Part shown: piece after piece, positions 18,074 to 26,210 of the stretch
Position numbering within the stretch: the stretch's first letter is position 1
Layout of the letters: each line of letters opens with the position of its first letter
Assembly: GCA_001567485.1 (NCBI GenBank)
Contig: JZRA01000016.1
Coordinates: 1 to 64,000, forward strand
Origin: Chloroflexi bacterium OLB13
Lineage (GTDB): Bacteria; Chloroflexota; Anaerolineae; Aggregatilineales; Phototrophicaceae
Direction of reading: 5' to 3'
DNA: 64,000 nt
Program-made: the position numbers and the translations under genes
Notes under the pieces: generated by a model
What the model was told of the DNA's origin: nothing
The model's database searches: none
What the model saw: the letters and a program-made list of their open reading frames with translations, nothing else

Positions 18074-19228
18074 TCAGCTCCATTGGATCGACGGCCGCAT
18101 ATTCTGAGCGTAAGGTTCGATCCGCGACCGATGCACGCGCACGTCTTCCAGCATTCCCCGAACAACTTGGGTGAGATGATCGTGCGGTTCATAACCGAGC
18201 CGGACAAGATGTTCCCGATCGGGTTGATAGAAGTGTTCCTCACACTCTGAACGTGGGTTCGCGAGGTGTTCGATCTGCGCCGGCATGCCAAGCGCGGTAG
18301 CTTCCTGCTTCACGACGTCTGCGAGTGCCGAGATTGAGTAGGTGTACTCGAACTGATTGAAGACCCGATACTCGCCGCGATTGGGAGGATTCAGCAAGGC
18401 GAGTTCGAGGCAGCGCAACGAATCGGACAGCGGGAGAAATCCGCGCGTCTGCGAGCCAGACCCATAGATCGTCAAGGGGCAGTCGATCACGGCCTGACAA
18501 ACAAACCGGTTGATGGCCGTTCCAAAGCATTCGTCAAAGTCGAGGCGCGTTGCAAATCGCTCATCTGGAGGCGTGCGATCGGTGCGCGTCCCGTAGACGA
18601 CCCCTTGCATGACGTCGGTAATGCGCAGCCCCCACGTTTTCGCGGCGAATAGCGCATTATGCGAGTCATGCACCTTGCTGAGGTGGTAGATACTGCCGGC
18701 TTGTCGGGGAAAAGGGAGGATATCCTTGCGCCCACGGAACTCGACCTCGAAGAAGCCCTCCGGGATCGCGATGTTGGGCGTTCCGTATTCTCCCATCGTG
18801 CCGAGTTTGAGCAGGTGCGCGTCGGGGCACGCCGCCCTCATCGCCCACAGCAAGTTCAAGCTGCCGATCACATTGTTGTGCTGCGTGAGCGCGGCGTGTT
18901 CAGCATCGCGCATCGAATACGCCGCCGACGGAATCTCGCCGAGATGTACGATCGCGTCTGGCACCATCTCGCCGAGGATCGCCACAAGACGTTCGTAGTC
19001 GAGCAGGGACGTTTCATAGAACGTGATCGGTCGAGAGTAGCAGGCTTCGAACGCGCTGGCGCGGTCGGCCCAGTCGGCGATGGGAATGGCTGAGATTGAC
19101 CCCATTTCCTGCACTGCCTTTCGGCGCAGGAAATTGTCGACTCCGCAAACCGTGTGGCCGGCTGCTGCGAGCCACTGAGCAAGCGGCCATCCCAAATAGC
19201 CGTCAACCCCGAGGATAAGTACGTTCAT
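18074..19228 (-). CDS. sqdB: UDP-sulfoquinovose synthase (SQD1/SqdB-like)
   Basis: A 384-residue extended short-chain dehydrogenase with N-terminal NAD-binding GVDGYLGWPLA. The distinctive SQD1 segments are all recognisable: GTMGEYGTPNIAIPEG, YHLSKVHDSHN with the YxxxK pair replaced in the usual SQD1 manner, MQGVVYGTRTD, GSGSQTRGFLPL and GEYRVFNQF. SQD1 converts UDP-glucose plus sulfite to UDP-sulfoquinovose, the headgroup donor for the sulfolipid SQDG. In some archaea a homologue supplies sulfoquinovose for protein glycans. No SqdX/SQD2 glycosyltransferase is visible in the window. It lies between asd and the HisD-like gene in a leftward operon (27- and 40-base gaps). Confidence 0.88.
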   Translation of the reverse strand: MNVLILGVDGYLGWPLAQWLAAAGHTVCGVDNFLRRKAVQEMGSISAIPIADWADRASAFEACYSRPITFYETSLLDYERLVAILGEMVPDAIVHLGEIPSAAYSMRDAEHAALTQHNNVIGSLNLLWAMRAACPDAHLLKLGTMGEYGTPNIAIPEGFFEVEFRGRKDILPFPRQAGSIYHLSKVHDSHNALFAAKTWGLRITDVMQGVVYGTRTDRTPPDERFATRLDFDECFGTAINRFVCQAVIDCPLTIYGSGSQTRGFLPLSDSLRCLELALLNPPNRGEYRVFNQFEYTYSISALADVVKQEATALGMPAQIEHLANPRSECEEHFYQPDREHLVRLGYEPHDHLTQVVRGMLEDVRVHRSRIEPYAQNMRPSIQWS

Positions 19229-19255
19229 CGCGCAGTTTACGCGTGCCCAATACGC

Positions 19256-20326
19256 CTAGTTCGGCCGGAACGAGTCGATATAGCCGCGCCGGGCAAGCAG
19301 TTCGGCGTTCTGAATGCTTGAGCCGGCCGCGCCTCGAATCGTATTGTGCGACAGCGCGAAATACTTGTAGCCCAGCAGCGGACAGTCGCGAAGGCGGCCG
19401 ACCGCGGTCGCCATGCCCGCGCCAATCATCCGGTCACGACGCGGCTGTGGACGATCGTGCTGTTCCAGATACACCACCGGCAGGGCAGGGGAGCTGGGCA
19501 AACTCGCGACTTCGGGACTTCCCCGGAAGCACGCCCACGCCTCACGGATTTGCGCGTGTGTCGGCCGTTCCTCAAGCTCGACAGAAACATGCACCAGATG
19601 GCCGTCAAGCACCGGCACACGCGTACAGGATGCGCCAATCCGTGTATCGAGCGGCGTGATCTGCTCGCCGTCGAACGTACCCAGCATCTTGAGCGTTTCG
19701 GTCTCCAGCTTTTCCTCATCGCCGCTCACATACGGAATGACGTTGTCGATCATATCCATCGACGGGACGCCCGGATAACCCGCGCCGCTAATCGCCTGCT
19801 GGCTGACCACGTGCACTCGTTTTACACCGAACTGCCGGAGCGGCGCCAGCGTCATCACCACCGGCATCGCGGTGCAGTTAGAATTCGCGATCAACGCCCC
19901 TGTGCTCCAGCCACGTGTGGCGCGCTGCCGGTCAAGCAAGGCGACATGGTCACCATTCACCTCTGCAAGCAGTAAGGGAACGTCTGGAGTCATCCGATAT
20001 GCCGACGCGTTTGTGCATACGATCTTGCCTTGCGCCGCGAGCTTCGGCTCTAGTTCGACGGCAGCCTCTTTGGGAAGCGCGGAAAAGACCAGCGGACTGG
20101 ACACCGCACCGCCTAGAAGCTGCACGACAAGTTCTCCAACACGCGAGGGAGGGCCTCCATCAAGCACCCAGTTCGCCGCCTCACGATAGGGCTTGCCCGC
20201 GCTGCGCTCTGACGCAAAAAGTTCACGCACCTCGAACCACGGATGATCCTCGAGCAGTTGGATAAATCGCTGGCCGACAGCGCCTGTCGCGCCGAGAATT
20301 GCCACCGGGAGCTTACCGTTGTCCAC
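19256..20326 (-). CDS. asd: Aspartate-semialdehyde dehydrogenase
   Basis: A 356-residue enzyme of the archaeal/fungal-type ASADH group, reducing aspartyl phosphate to aspartate semialdehyde for lysine, threonine and methionine synthesis. It has N-terminal AILGATGAVGQRFI for NADP, the active-site Cys in IANSNCTAMPV, the segment QAISGAGYPGVPS, and the conserved Arg/His of ASCTRVPVLDGHLVHV. The start is GTG 20326 with AAAGGA five bases upstream. It lies 31 bases after pheA and 27 before sqdB, so it belongs to the same transcript. Confidence 0.93.
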   Translation of the reverse strand: MDNGKLPVAILGATGAVGQRFIQLLEDHPWFEVRELFASERSAGKPYREAANWVLDGGPPSRVGELVVQLLGGAVSSPLVFSALPKEAAVELEPKLAAQGKIVCTNASAYRMTPDVPLLLAEVNGDHVALLDRQRATRGWSTGALIANSNCTAMPVVMTLAPLRQFGVKRVHVVSQQAISGAGYPGVPSMDMIDNVIPYVSGDEEKLETETLKMLGTFDGEQITPLDTRIGASCTRVPVLDGHLVHVSVELEERPTHAQIREAWACFRGSPEVASLPSSPALPVVYLEQHDRPQPRRDRMIGAGMATAVGRLRDCPLLGYKYFALSHNTIRGAAGSSIQNAELLARRGYIDSFRPN

Positions 20327-20357
20327 GTGATTCCTTTCTCACAGGATACTGATGAGG

Positions 20358-21194
20358 TTAGATACCGACTGAATCGTTCCGCACGGCGGGATAGCTGCCC
20401 AGCATCTTCACAAACGATGCCCGGAAGAGCAGCTTTGCGAGGACTTCCTGACAAGCGGCGTCCTGCCAGTACCCCTCGAAGTCGAGGAAGAACACTGGCT
20501 CCCACGGACGATTGCGCCTCGGACGGCTTTCGATCTTGGTCAAGTTCAGGCCACGGCTGGCGAACTCTCCGAGACAGTCGTACAGCGCACTGGGACGGTT
20601 GCGGGTAGCGAATACAAGCGAGGTCTTGTTGTACTCACCACGTTCCGGGGCATCATGGCCTAACACGAAGAACCGCGTGAAGTTGAACTTCACATCTTCG
20701 ATGTCATGGTCGAGTGCCGTCAGACCATACAGTTCGCCGGCGAGTTTGCTGGCAATCGCGGCCGTGCCTTGTTCGAGTGTACCGGCAAGCTCACGCGCCG
20801 AGCCGGCGGTATCATACTTGGGAACCGCCTCAAAATTGTGGCGGCGCAAATACGACTCGCATTGGGCTAACGCTTGCGGATGCGATTGCACACGCTTGAC
20901 ATCCTGAAACGTCGTGCCTGCCGGTGCAAGAAGCGAGTGATGAACGTGCAGAATAATCTCCGCTTGAATGAGTAAATCGGAGTCCATCAGTAGTTCGTAT
21001 GCTTGGCTTACAGCTCCTGCAAGCGCATTCTCTACGGGAAGCACAGCCAGATCCACACGCTGCCGATGGATCGCGTCGAACACGTCGCCTAACAACGGGC
21101 AAGGGACAGTCTGCACGTCGTCGCCAAAATGCTGCCGAATTGCTTGCTCAGAGTAGGCGCCGTGAACTCCTTGGAAGGCGACTTTCAGTGACAA
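20358..21194 (-). CDS. pheA: Prephenate dehydratase
   Basis: A 278-residue monofunctional prephenate dehydratase, which converts prephenate to phenylpyruvate in phenylalanine synthesis. The catalytic domain (1-180) includes FQGVHGAYSEQA and the signature NFTRFFVLG with the essential Thr. The C-terminal ACT domain (about 190-270) carries the Phe-binding motif LTKIESRP, so feedback inhibition by phenylalanine is expected. No chorismate mutase domain is fused. The start appears to be TTG 21194. It heads the leftward unit and shares a divergent control region with the Fe-S carrier gene. Confidence 0.93.
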   Translation of the reverse strand: MSLKVAFQGVHGAYSEQAIRQHFGDDVQTVPCPLLGDVFDAIHRQRVDLAVLPVENALAGAVSQAYELLMDSDLLIQAEIILHVHHSLLAPAGTTFQDVKRVQSHPQALAQCESYLRRHNFEAVPKYDTAGSARELAGTLEQGTAAIASKLAGELYGLTALDHDIEDVKFNFTRFFVLGHDAPERGEYNKTSLVFATRNRPSALYDCLGEFASRGLNLTKIESRPRRNRPWEPVFFLDFEGYWQDAACQEVLAKLLFRASFVKMLGSYPAVRNDSVGI

Positions 21195-21249
21195 TCTACA
21201 CGTCCGTATCTGTGAGGGTAGGGAAGGCTACCCGGCGGTAAGCGGGGTC

Positions 21250-21278
21250 ATAGTATCAGGCTGAGGGAGGAATTTCAA
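21250..21278 (-). promoter_or_regulatory. Predicted sigma-70 promoter of the pheA unit
   Basis: On the minus strand, TTGAAA (21278-21273) and TACTAT (21255-21250) are 17 bases apart, about 55 bases before the pheA start. It is back-to-back with a + strand promoter at 21317. Confidence 0.55.
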
Positions 21279-21316
21279 TCCACTTCGGTCAAAGTGGACA
21301 TACGCTCCAATTATGA

Positions 21317-21346
21317 TTGACGTTTCATTGCGTGCGTGGCTACAAT
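21317..21346 (+). promoter_or_regulatory. Predicted sigma-70 promoter of the Fe-S carrier gene
   Basis: TTGACG (21317-21322) and TACAAT (21341-21346) are 18 bases apart, 33 bases before the ATG at 21379. Both elements are near consensus. Confidence 0.6.
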
Positions 21347-21378
21347 TGCCGCAGGTAAGGGATTGAGAGGCGTACCCC

Positions 21379-21813
21379 ATGGTCGACTTTTTCACACCGG
21401 ATGTTGAGTCCGAAGCCAGCAGCGCAGATGCCCCGATGCTCATTGTCACACCGACGGCAGCCCAGACCGTACGCGACCTGCTGGTACAGCGCCAGATTCC
21501 AGATCATGTGCTGCGGGTATTCGTGCAGGGCGGTGGCTGTTCGGGCATGCAGTACGGTATGGCCTTTGAAGCCGCGCCAGAATCATCGGATGTGGTTGTG
21601 GAGGTTGAGGGCACACGATTTGTTGTCGATCCGATCAGCATGCAGATGCTTCAGGGCGCAACGATCGATTTCGTTGACAGTTTGATGGGCGGTGGATTCC
21701 GGATCGAGAATCCCAACGCCGTGTCATCCTGTGGATGCGGTCACAGCTTCCACACCGCAGACTCCGACGATGACTCCGGTGAATCGTGTTCATGCGGCTG
21801 CGGGTGCCATTAG
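21379..21813 (+). CDS. erpA: A-type iron-sulfur carrier (IscA/ErpA/HesB family)
   Basis: A 144-residue A-type carrier that passes Fe-S clusters to apoproteins. The three ligand cysteines are present in the usual places: GGGCSGMQYG, then SSCGCGHSF. Family core segments include ITPTAAQTV-like VTPTAAQTVRDLL and VDPISMQMLQGATIDFVDSLMGGGF. Two oddities stand out: a 20-residue N-terminal extension, and a C-terminal tail after the CGC motif that is acidic and then Cys/His-rich (SCSCGCGCH). The gene symbol is family-level; no isc or suf genes are next to it. An inverted repeat after the stop may terminate it. Confidence 0.9.
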   Translation: MVDFFTPDVESEASSADAPMLIVTPTAAQTVRDLLVQRQIPDHVLRVFVQGGGCSGMQYGMAFEAAPESSDVVVEVEGTRFVVDPISMQMLQGATIDFVDSLMGGGFRIENPNAVSSCGCGHSFHTADSDDDSGESCSCGCGCH

Positions 21814-21840
21814 TTTCGACAGTTCGTTGACTCAAACAGC

Positions 21841-21883
21841 AATCGGCACGAAAACCTGTGATGTTGGGATTTTCGTGCCGATT
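21841..21883 (+). terminator. Strong hairpin after erpA (probable intrinsic terminator)
   Basis: A perfect 14-base inverted repeat: AATCGGCACGAAAA at 21841-21854 and its complement at 21870-21883, with a 15-base loop. It starts 28 bases after the erpA stop. The 3' arm begins with TTTT, but the T-run after the stem is short, so attenuator or operator roles remain possible. Confidence 0.6.
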
Positions 21884-21950
21884 TGTCTTGGAGTACCATA
21901 TTACTCCTGATAATGTCTCTTATCACAGACAAACCAGTGTTTATGGGCCT

Positions 21951-22556
21951 ATGGACGAATATCCGATACCTGCGTCAGATGCCACCACAGAAATTGTCAT
22001 TAAAAATTCGCGCTTCATCAGCATGATTAAACGCTGCGATAGCGTTGAATCTGCGCGCACGGCGATTGCGGAGATCAAGAAGCAGCATCCCAACGCGAAC
22101 CACCACGTTTACGCATTTCGGATCGGATCAGGCAATTCGGTGCAAGAAGGTCTTTCGGACGATGGCGAACCCTCTGGCACCGCCGGCCAGCCGGTCATGA
22201 GCGTCCTGCGTGGCAGCGCAATCGGTGACGCACTTATCGTCGTCGTTCGCTACTTTGGCGGCACAAAGCTTGGAACCGGCGGACTCGTACGCGCATACAC
22301 CGAGTCCGCCGCTGAGGCTCTCAAACACTGCGCTACGATCCTCAAGGTCACGAAGTCCCGCGTTACCATAGAGATCGGCTATGCGCAGTTCGATCGCATC
22401 CAGCGCGTACTCGCAGAGTACGGTGCGGAGATCATGGACACCCGATTCGAGCAATCCGTCACATTGACTGCCGAGATCGCGACACGCGGTGTAAATAACC
22501 TGATCGACGCACTCCGCGAATCGACCGGCGGGTCAGCACGTATAGACATGGACTAA
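21951..22556 (+). CDS. YigZ/IMPACT family protein
   Basis: A 201-residue protein of the IMPACT/YigZ family. The N-terminal domain (1-115) has the family core AYRIGSG-like YAFRIGSG, then QEGLSDDGEPSGTAGQPVM and VVRYFGGTKLGTGGLVRAY. A C-terminal ferredoxin-like domain follows (about 130-200). Bacterial members are implicated in translation-related stress or proline peptide metabolism, but the biochemical role is not settled. ATG 21951 is chosen because the family N-terminus begins there; an upstream extension would run through the terminator hairpin. A possible promoter TTGGAG (21888) / TAATGT (21911), 17 bases apart, lies between. Its stop overlaps the convergent TPR gene by four bases. Confidence 0.9.
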   Translation: MDEYPIPASDATTEIVIKNSRFISMIKRCDSVESARTAIAEIKKQHPNANHHVYAFRIGSGNSVQEGLSDDGEPSGTAGQPVMSVLRGSAIGDALIVVVRYFGGTKLGTGGLVRAYTESAAEALKHCATILKVTKSRVTIEIGYAQFDRIQRVLAEYGAEIMDTRFEQSVTLTAEIATRGVNNLIDALRESTGGSARIDMD

Positions 22557-24511
22557 TCCGTATCGTCAGCGGCCATGTCACGCGTAAGCTGCACCACCCC
22601 TTGATTGTACGGAGACAGTGTGTGGGCTTGCCGCAAGAATACTTTTGCTCCGTCAACATCACCCAGCAAGTACGTAATGCGGGCGGCACGCACAAGGCTC
22701 GGCACATGTTGCGGATCAGCGGCAAGCGCCCGCTCGACATAATCAAGCGCCACCGAAAGATCCTCGTCGTCAATCAGCAAGTCCGTAAGTTCGTTCAAGA
22801 GCTGCGGGACATCACCAACCTGCTTGTGGGCCTCTAGCAGCACCTCCAACGCCGTGGATGGTTCTTCCTGATTCGCGTAGGCCCGGGCCAGCACGATATA
22901 GCCTTCCAAGTAGTCGGGAGCATGTTCGACGAGCCATTCGAGAAATTCCAAATCGCGTTCAGTCGCCTCGCGCCCTGCTGCGATACGGTCGGCAAGTTCG
23001 GAAAAAAGTTGTTCAGCCCCCCTACTCTCGCTGTACGCCGCGATCAACTGAATCTCGCCACGCTCCGGGCCGCTTTCGCTTAGTTTGGCAGCCGTAAGCG
23101 CGGCTTGTTTCGCCTCGCTGAGATGGCCGGCATGATACGCCGCAAACGCGTAATTTCGCCACACGCGGGCGCTGGCTTCCGGCGTGTTTGCCGCCTGTTC
23201 CGCAGGTGCGACGGCACGTTCGAAGTCGTCACGGACAAGCAGCGCAGAGAGCGCAGCATCGGCCAGTCTGCCTGCCCTATCCTCTTGCGATAGCCGCGAG
23301 AAATACTCCCAGACCACCTCACTATCGACATCAACGGCGCCTTGAACAAGCAGGAACAGTGTCGTGAGACGATCTTGCTGGTCTGTGGACGCGCGGAGTG
23401 CACGCTCGAGTGCTTCAAGCGCTTCAACGTCCGCCTCGGCGCTCCCGTCGCCGAAAGCGGACTGATCGACCACCTCTAACTCATGATGAGCGATCAACTG
23501 CTGCCCGTAGGCCCGCAGCAGTTCCGGATCATCAGGCCGCTGTTCGAGCGCACTTTGAAGCGTAGCGATAGCCAAGTCGGGCCGCCGCGCAGCACCATAC
23601 ACCCGTGCAAGCGCCAACCATGTTGAGACGGGAGCCATTTCGACGCCTCCGACGGCTGCTTCAAGCAGTTCGATCGCGAGCCGTATTCCTCCGCGCTGCG
23701 CTAAACTCGCCGCGACCCAGTCCGCAGCCGAACGCCAGTGTGGCAGCGCCATCACATCTTCCGAAAGTCGCTGGAGATCGACCACTTCAAACCAGTCCGC
23801 GACGTTTAATGCCGCCGCAATCACGACGACCGTCTCGGCTTCAGACAGCCCCAGCTGTGCCTCTTGAATAAGTGCGAAATCGCTTCCTAAGCCTTGTGCC
23901 AGCGCCTCCTGATTCACGCGGAACATCGCGGCAACGTGCTGTATCGTCGCCTCAGAAATGCCCCCGTCGGCAGCCATATCCGACGATGCACCATCGCTGC
24001 TTTCCTCAGCAGCGGCATAACGCGCGATCTGTTCAGCCGCCTGCATCAAGGAACGCAGCGTAACGCCGTCGCCGATTCTGATGGCTGCGACCTCGCGCGC
24101 TTCATCGAGATCCAACAGGGTGACAGTCGTGCCTGTCTCTGAATCAACGGAACGTCCACTCAGAACAACTTCATAGCTAACACCGGCCTCCTCAAAGGCG
24201 CCGCTGTCACCGCCAAGCTCCGCGAACTCCGATTTGAGCGCGGCCGGGATGTTCACACACGGCACAACCCGCACCCCCTCCAAACGTGCAGCCAGCGCCG
24301 CGATCGCGCACAGCACCCCTTCGGTCAAGGGATGAGATGTCTCCATCGTAGAAGTGGTGAACACCACAATCGAATCCGGCTGCTCCGGCCGATCATCATG
24401 AATCGCGACGGTCGCTCCGAAGATCGCCGACATATCGCGCCGGCCCAGCGGAGACTGGCCCCGCCAAGCATCACCCAGAAGCGCGGACACGTACTCCGCA
24501 AAACTCAGCAT
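22553..24511 (-). CDS. Large TPR-repeat protein
   Basis: A 652-residue cytoplasmic protein with no signal peptide. Its N-terminal 200 residues have no family I recognise; they include a segment about taxon-typical response to stimuli, DDRPEQPDSIVVFTTSTMET. The remainder contains tetratricopeptide repeats, clearest at LARVYGAARRPDLAIATLQSALEQ and the last two units (about 560-640), VALDYVERALAADPQHVPSLV. TPRs mediate protein-protein contacts; partners are unknown. The start is ATG 24511, seven bases after GGAAGAG. It is downstream of the secreted SH3b gene on the same strand (78-base gap). Confidence 0.82.
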   Translation of the reverse strand: MLSFAEYVSALLGDAWRGQSPLGRRDMSAIFGATVAIHDDRPEQPDSIVVFTTSTMETSHPLTEGVLCAIAALAARLEGVRVVPCVNIPAALKSEFAELGGDSGAFEEAGVSYEVVLSGRSVDSETGTTVTLLDLDEAREVAAIRIGDGVTLRSLMQAAEQIARYAAAEESSDGASSDMAADGGISEATIQHVAAMFRVNQEALAQGLGSDFALIQEAQLGLSEAETVVVIAAALNVADWFEVVDLQRLSEDVMALPHWRSAADWVAASLAQRGGIRLAIELLEAAVGGVEMAPVSTWLALARVYGAARRPDLAIATLQSALEQRPDDPELLRAYGQQLIAHHELEVVDQSAFGDGSAEADVEALEALERALRASTDQQDRLTTLFLLVQGAVDVDSEVVWEYFSRLSQEDRAGRLADAALSALLVRDDFERAVAPAEQAANTPEASARVWRNYAFAAYHAGHLSEAKQAALTAAKLSESGPERGEIQLIAAYSESRGAEQLFSELADRIAAGREATERDLEFLEWLVEHAPDYLEGYIVLARAYANQEEPSTALEVLLEAHKQVGDVPQLLNELTDLLIDDEDLSVALDYVERALAADPQHVPSLVRAARITYLLGDVDGAKVFLRQAHTLSPYNQGVVQLTRDMAADDTD

Positions 24512-24588
24512 GTGCGTTCTCTTCCTTACAACAAATGCGCCCTGCCACTTACCGGCAAGGCGCATCCACTCACGAATGAAGTTCGATG

Positions 24589-25983
24589 TCAGTGTACAAC
24601 CGGAATCGCTGCCGTGTTGCCCACTATCGTCACCAAATCACGCTGTACCCAGCCGTTGCCGATCGACGTCGCAACCTGAATCCACAAGGAATCTTCGGTG
24701 CGGCCAAGCACAGTCAACTCGCCCGGCCCCGGCAGCGTGCCTACAACGCCCAACGTGAGATTGGGCGCAGCGTACACAGTCAATGTGTAGCGAAACGTCC
24801 CGATGGGTTTAGCAGTCTCACCGGCGGTATCCCGAATGATCGGAAGGCTGCGCCCATCGCCGCGGAACAGCGCGTATTCGATATTCAGCCAACCCAGCCC
24901 GAAATCTCCGTGCACTTGATACCATACGCCGTCTGGAGCGACACCCACCACTGGAAGCCGCGTTCCACCCGGCACGGTTGCGACCGACGAGTACTGAGCG
25001 CCTGCGCCAGAGCGGATGTTGAGATAACCGGTGTTCACCACTACATACGGCCCTGAGACGACGGGCGGACTGATGAAGCCCCCCTCGCTTCGCCCATCGT
25101 CCGATCCACTTACCTGTGCCGATGATGTGCATGGGGGTTTCGCAACCGTATTCTCATCACGAACTGCGATTGCCGTCCCGTCGATCCAACCCACGGCCCC
25201 GCTCTGAAGTTCAAGCTTATACAGCTCGCCGACGCGATCCAGCAAGTAGGCTTCGTGATTGTTCGCCAACCCAACACCATCGGTGCCTGAGCCATCCGGC
25301 CCGCGCTGGAGCGTGACATCACGGGTCACTCTCACGATGGTGAATCCGCATCCGTATGGACGGAACAGGACTTTGCTCTGTTCGACCCAGCCCGCAAGTT
25401 GAGGATTAAATTCCAGCTTCACCCACGCAATGCCATCCGCAAAGGTTGCGTCGAGCACCCGATAGATTGCGCCATCAGATGCGTTCGCGTCCCCCACCCG
25501 AAGCCCGTTCTGAGCTGGAGTCAGGCGGATCGTGTGGCTGTCCAAAATGGATGCGCCCCACAACCGGCCAGAGGCGAACCCGGCATCCGCTGAACTGTCG
25601 TCTGAGCCTGTGGAGCCGGAGAACTCAGGCCGTGGCGCAGACTCCACGACCGGCGGAGCCGACACCACCGGCACGAACTCGAAGTTCCCGCGTGGCAACG
25701 TGAACTGTACGTTGACCCAACCCAATCCCGCCGGGGTGGATACTTGCAGCCACGATCCGTCCGCCGAGATCCCCATGACCTGCAGTGTCGTGCCGCCGAC
25801 CACCGTGATCAGGATGGTGTACTGGGCACCCGGGCCGGTGCGTACGTTCAGGAAACTGGTATTCACCACGGCAACCGGCGTCGCGTATTGAGCTTGCTGC
25901 TGAACCGGCGCGGCGGCCGCAGCGCCAACAAAGATCGCAAAGAACGCAAAGACCAACACTAGGCGCAACACGCGATGCATCAT
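24589..25983 (-). CDS. Secreted protein with three or more SH3b domains
   Basis: A 464-residue exported protein. The start is ATG 25983, six bases after a perfect AAGGAGG. The signal peptide ends near AAAAAPV (residue 26). SH3b domains are recognisable at about 35-100 (VNTSFLNVRTGPGAQYTIL, GLGWVNVQF), about 300-370 (VNTGYLNIRSGAGAQYSSV, GLGWLNIEY) and about 390-455 (GNGWVQRDLV). A more divergent SH3-like pair lies between (about 170-280). The first two are close enough to suggest duplication. Likely a peptidoglycan-binding envelope protein. It is divergent from the L,D-transpeptidase gene, suggesting joint wall functions. Confidence 0.88.
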   Translation of the reverse strand: MMHRVLRLVLVFAFFAIFVGAAAAAPVQQQAQYATPVAVVNTSFLNVRTGPGAQYTILITVVGGTTLQVMGISADGSWLQVSTPAGLGWVNVQFTLPRGNFEFVPVVSAPPVVESAPRPEFSGSTGSDDSSADAGFASGRLWGASILDSHTIRLTPAQNGLRVGDANASDGAIYRVLDATFADGIAWVKLEFNPQLAGWVEQSKVLFRPYGCGFTIVRVTRDVTLQRGPDGSGTDGVGLANNHEAYLLDRVGELYKLELQSGAVGWIDGTAIAVRDENTVAKPPCTSSAQVSGSDDGRSEGGFISPPVVSGPYVVVNTGYLNIRSGAGAQYSSVATVPGGTRLPVVGVAPDGVWYQVHGDFGLGWLNIEYALFRGDGRSLPIIRDTAGETAKPIGTFRYTLTVYAAPNLTLGVVGTLPGPGELTVLGRTEDSLWIQVATSIGNGWVQRDLVTIVGNTAAIPVVH

Positions 25984-26062
25984 TACAGGCCTCCTTGCCC
26001 TTCCGATCCAATGCAGCTCGCCGTCTAACAAATGAAGACGGGAATTTACGTCTCTTGTGCGT

Positions 26063-26091
26063 AGTATAAAGATTGTTGTCTCGATGGGCAA
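26063..26091 (-). promoter_or_regulatory. Predicted sigma-70 promoter of the triple-SH3b gene
   Basis: On the minus strand, TTGCCC (26091-26086) and TATACT (26068-26063) are exactly 17 bases apart. The transcript would have a 5' leader of about 75 bases before the ATG at 25983. Confidence 0.6.
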
Positions 26092-26210
26092 ATTAAGGCG
26101 TCGCGCAAGCGTAGTACAAACGTCGTTGGCGCGTGCCACAGGCGACATCCAAACATCGCTCATCTGTAGCTATGCTGAATGAAGTACACTGATCTCATGG
26201 ATATCACAGC

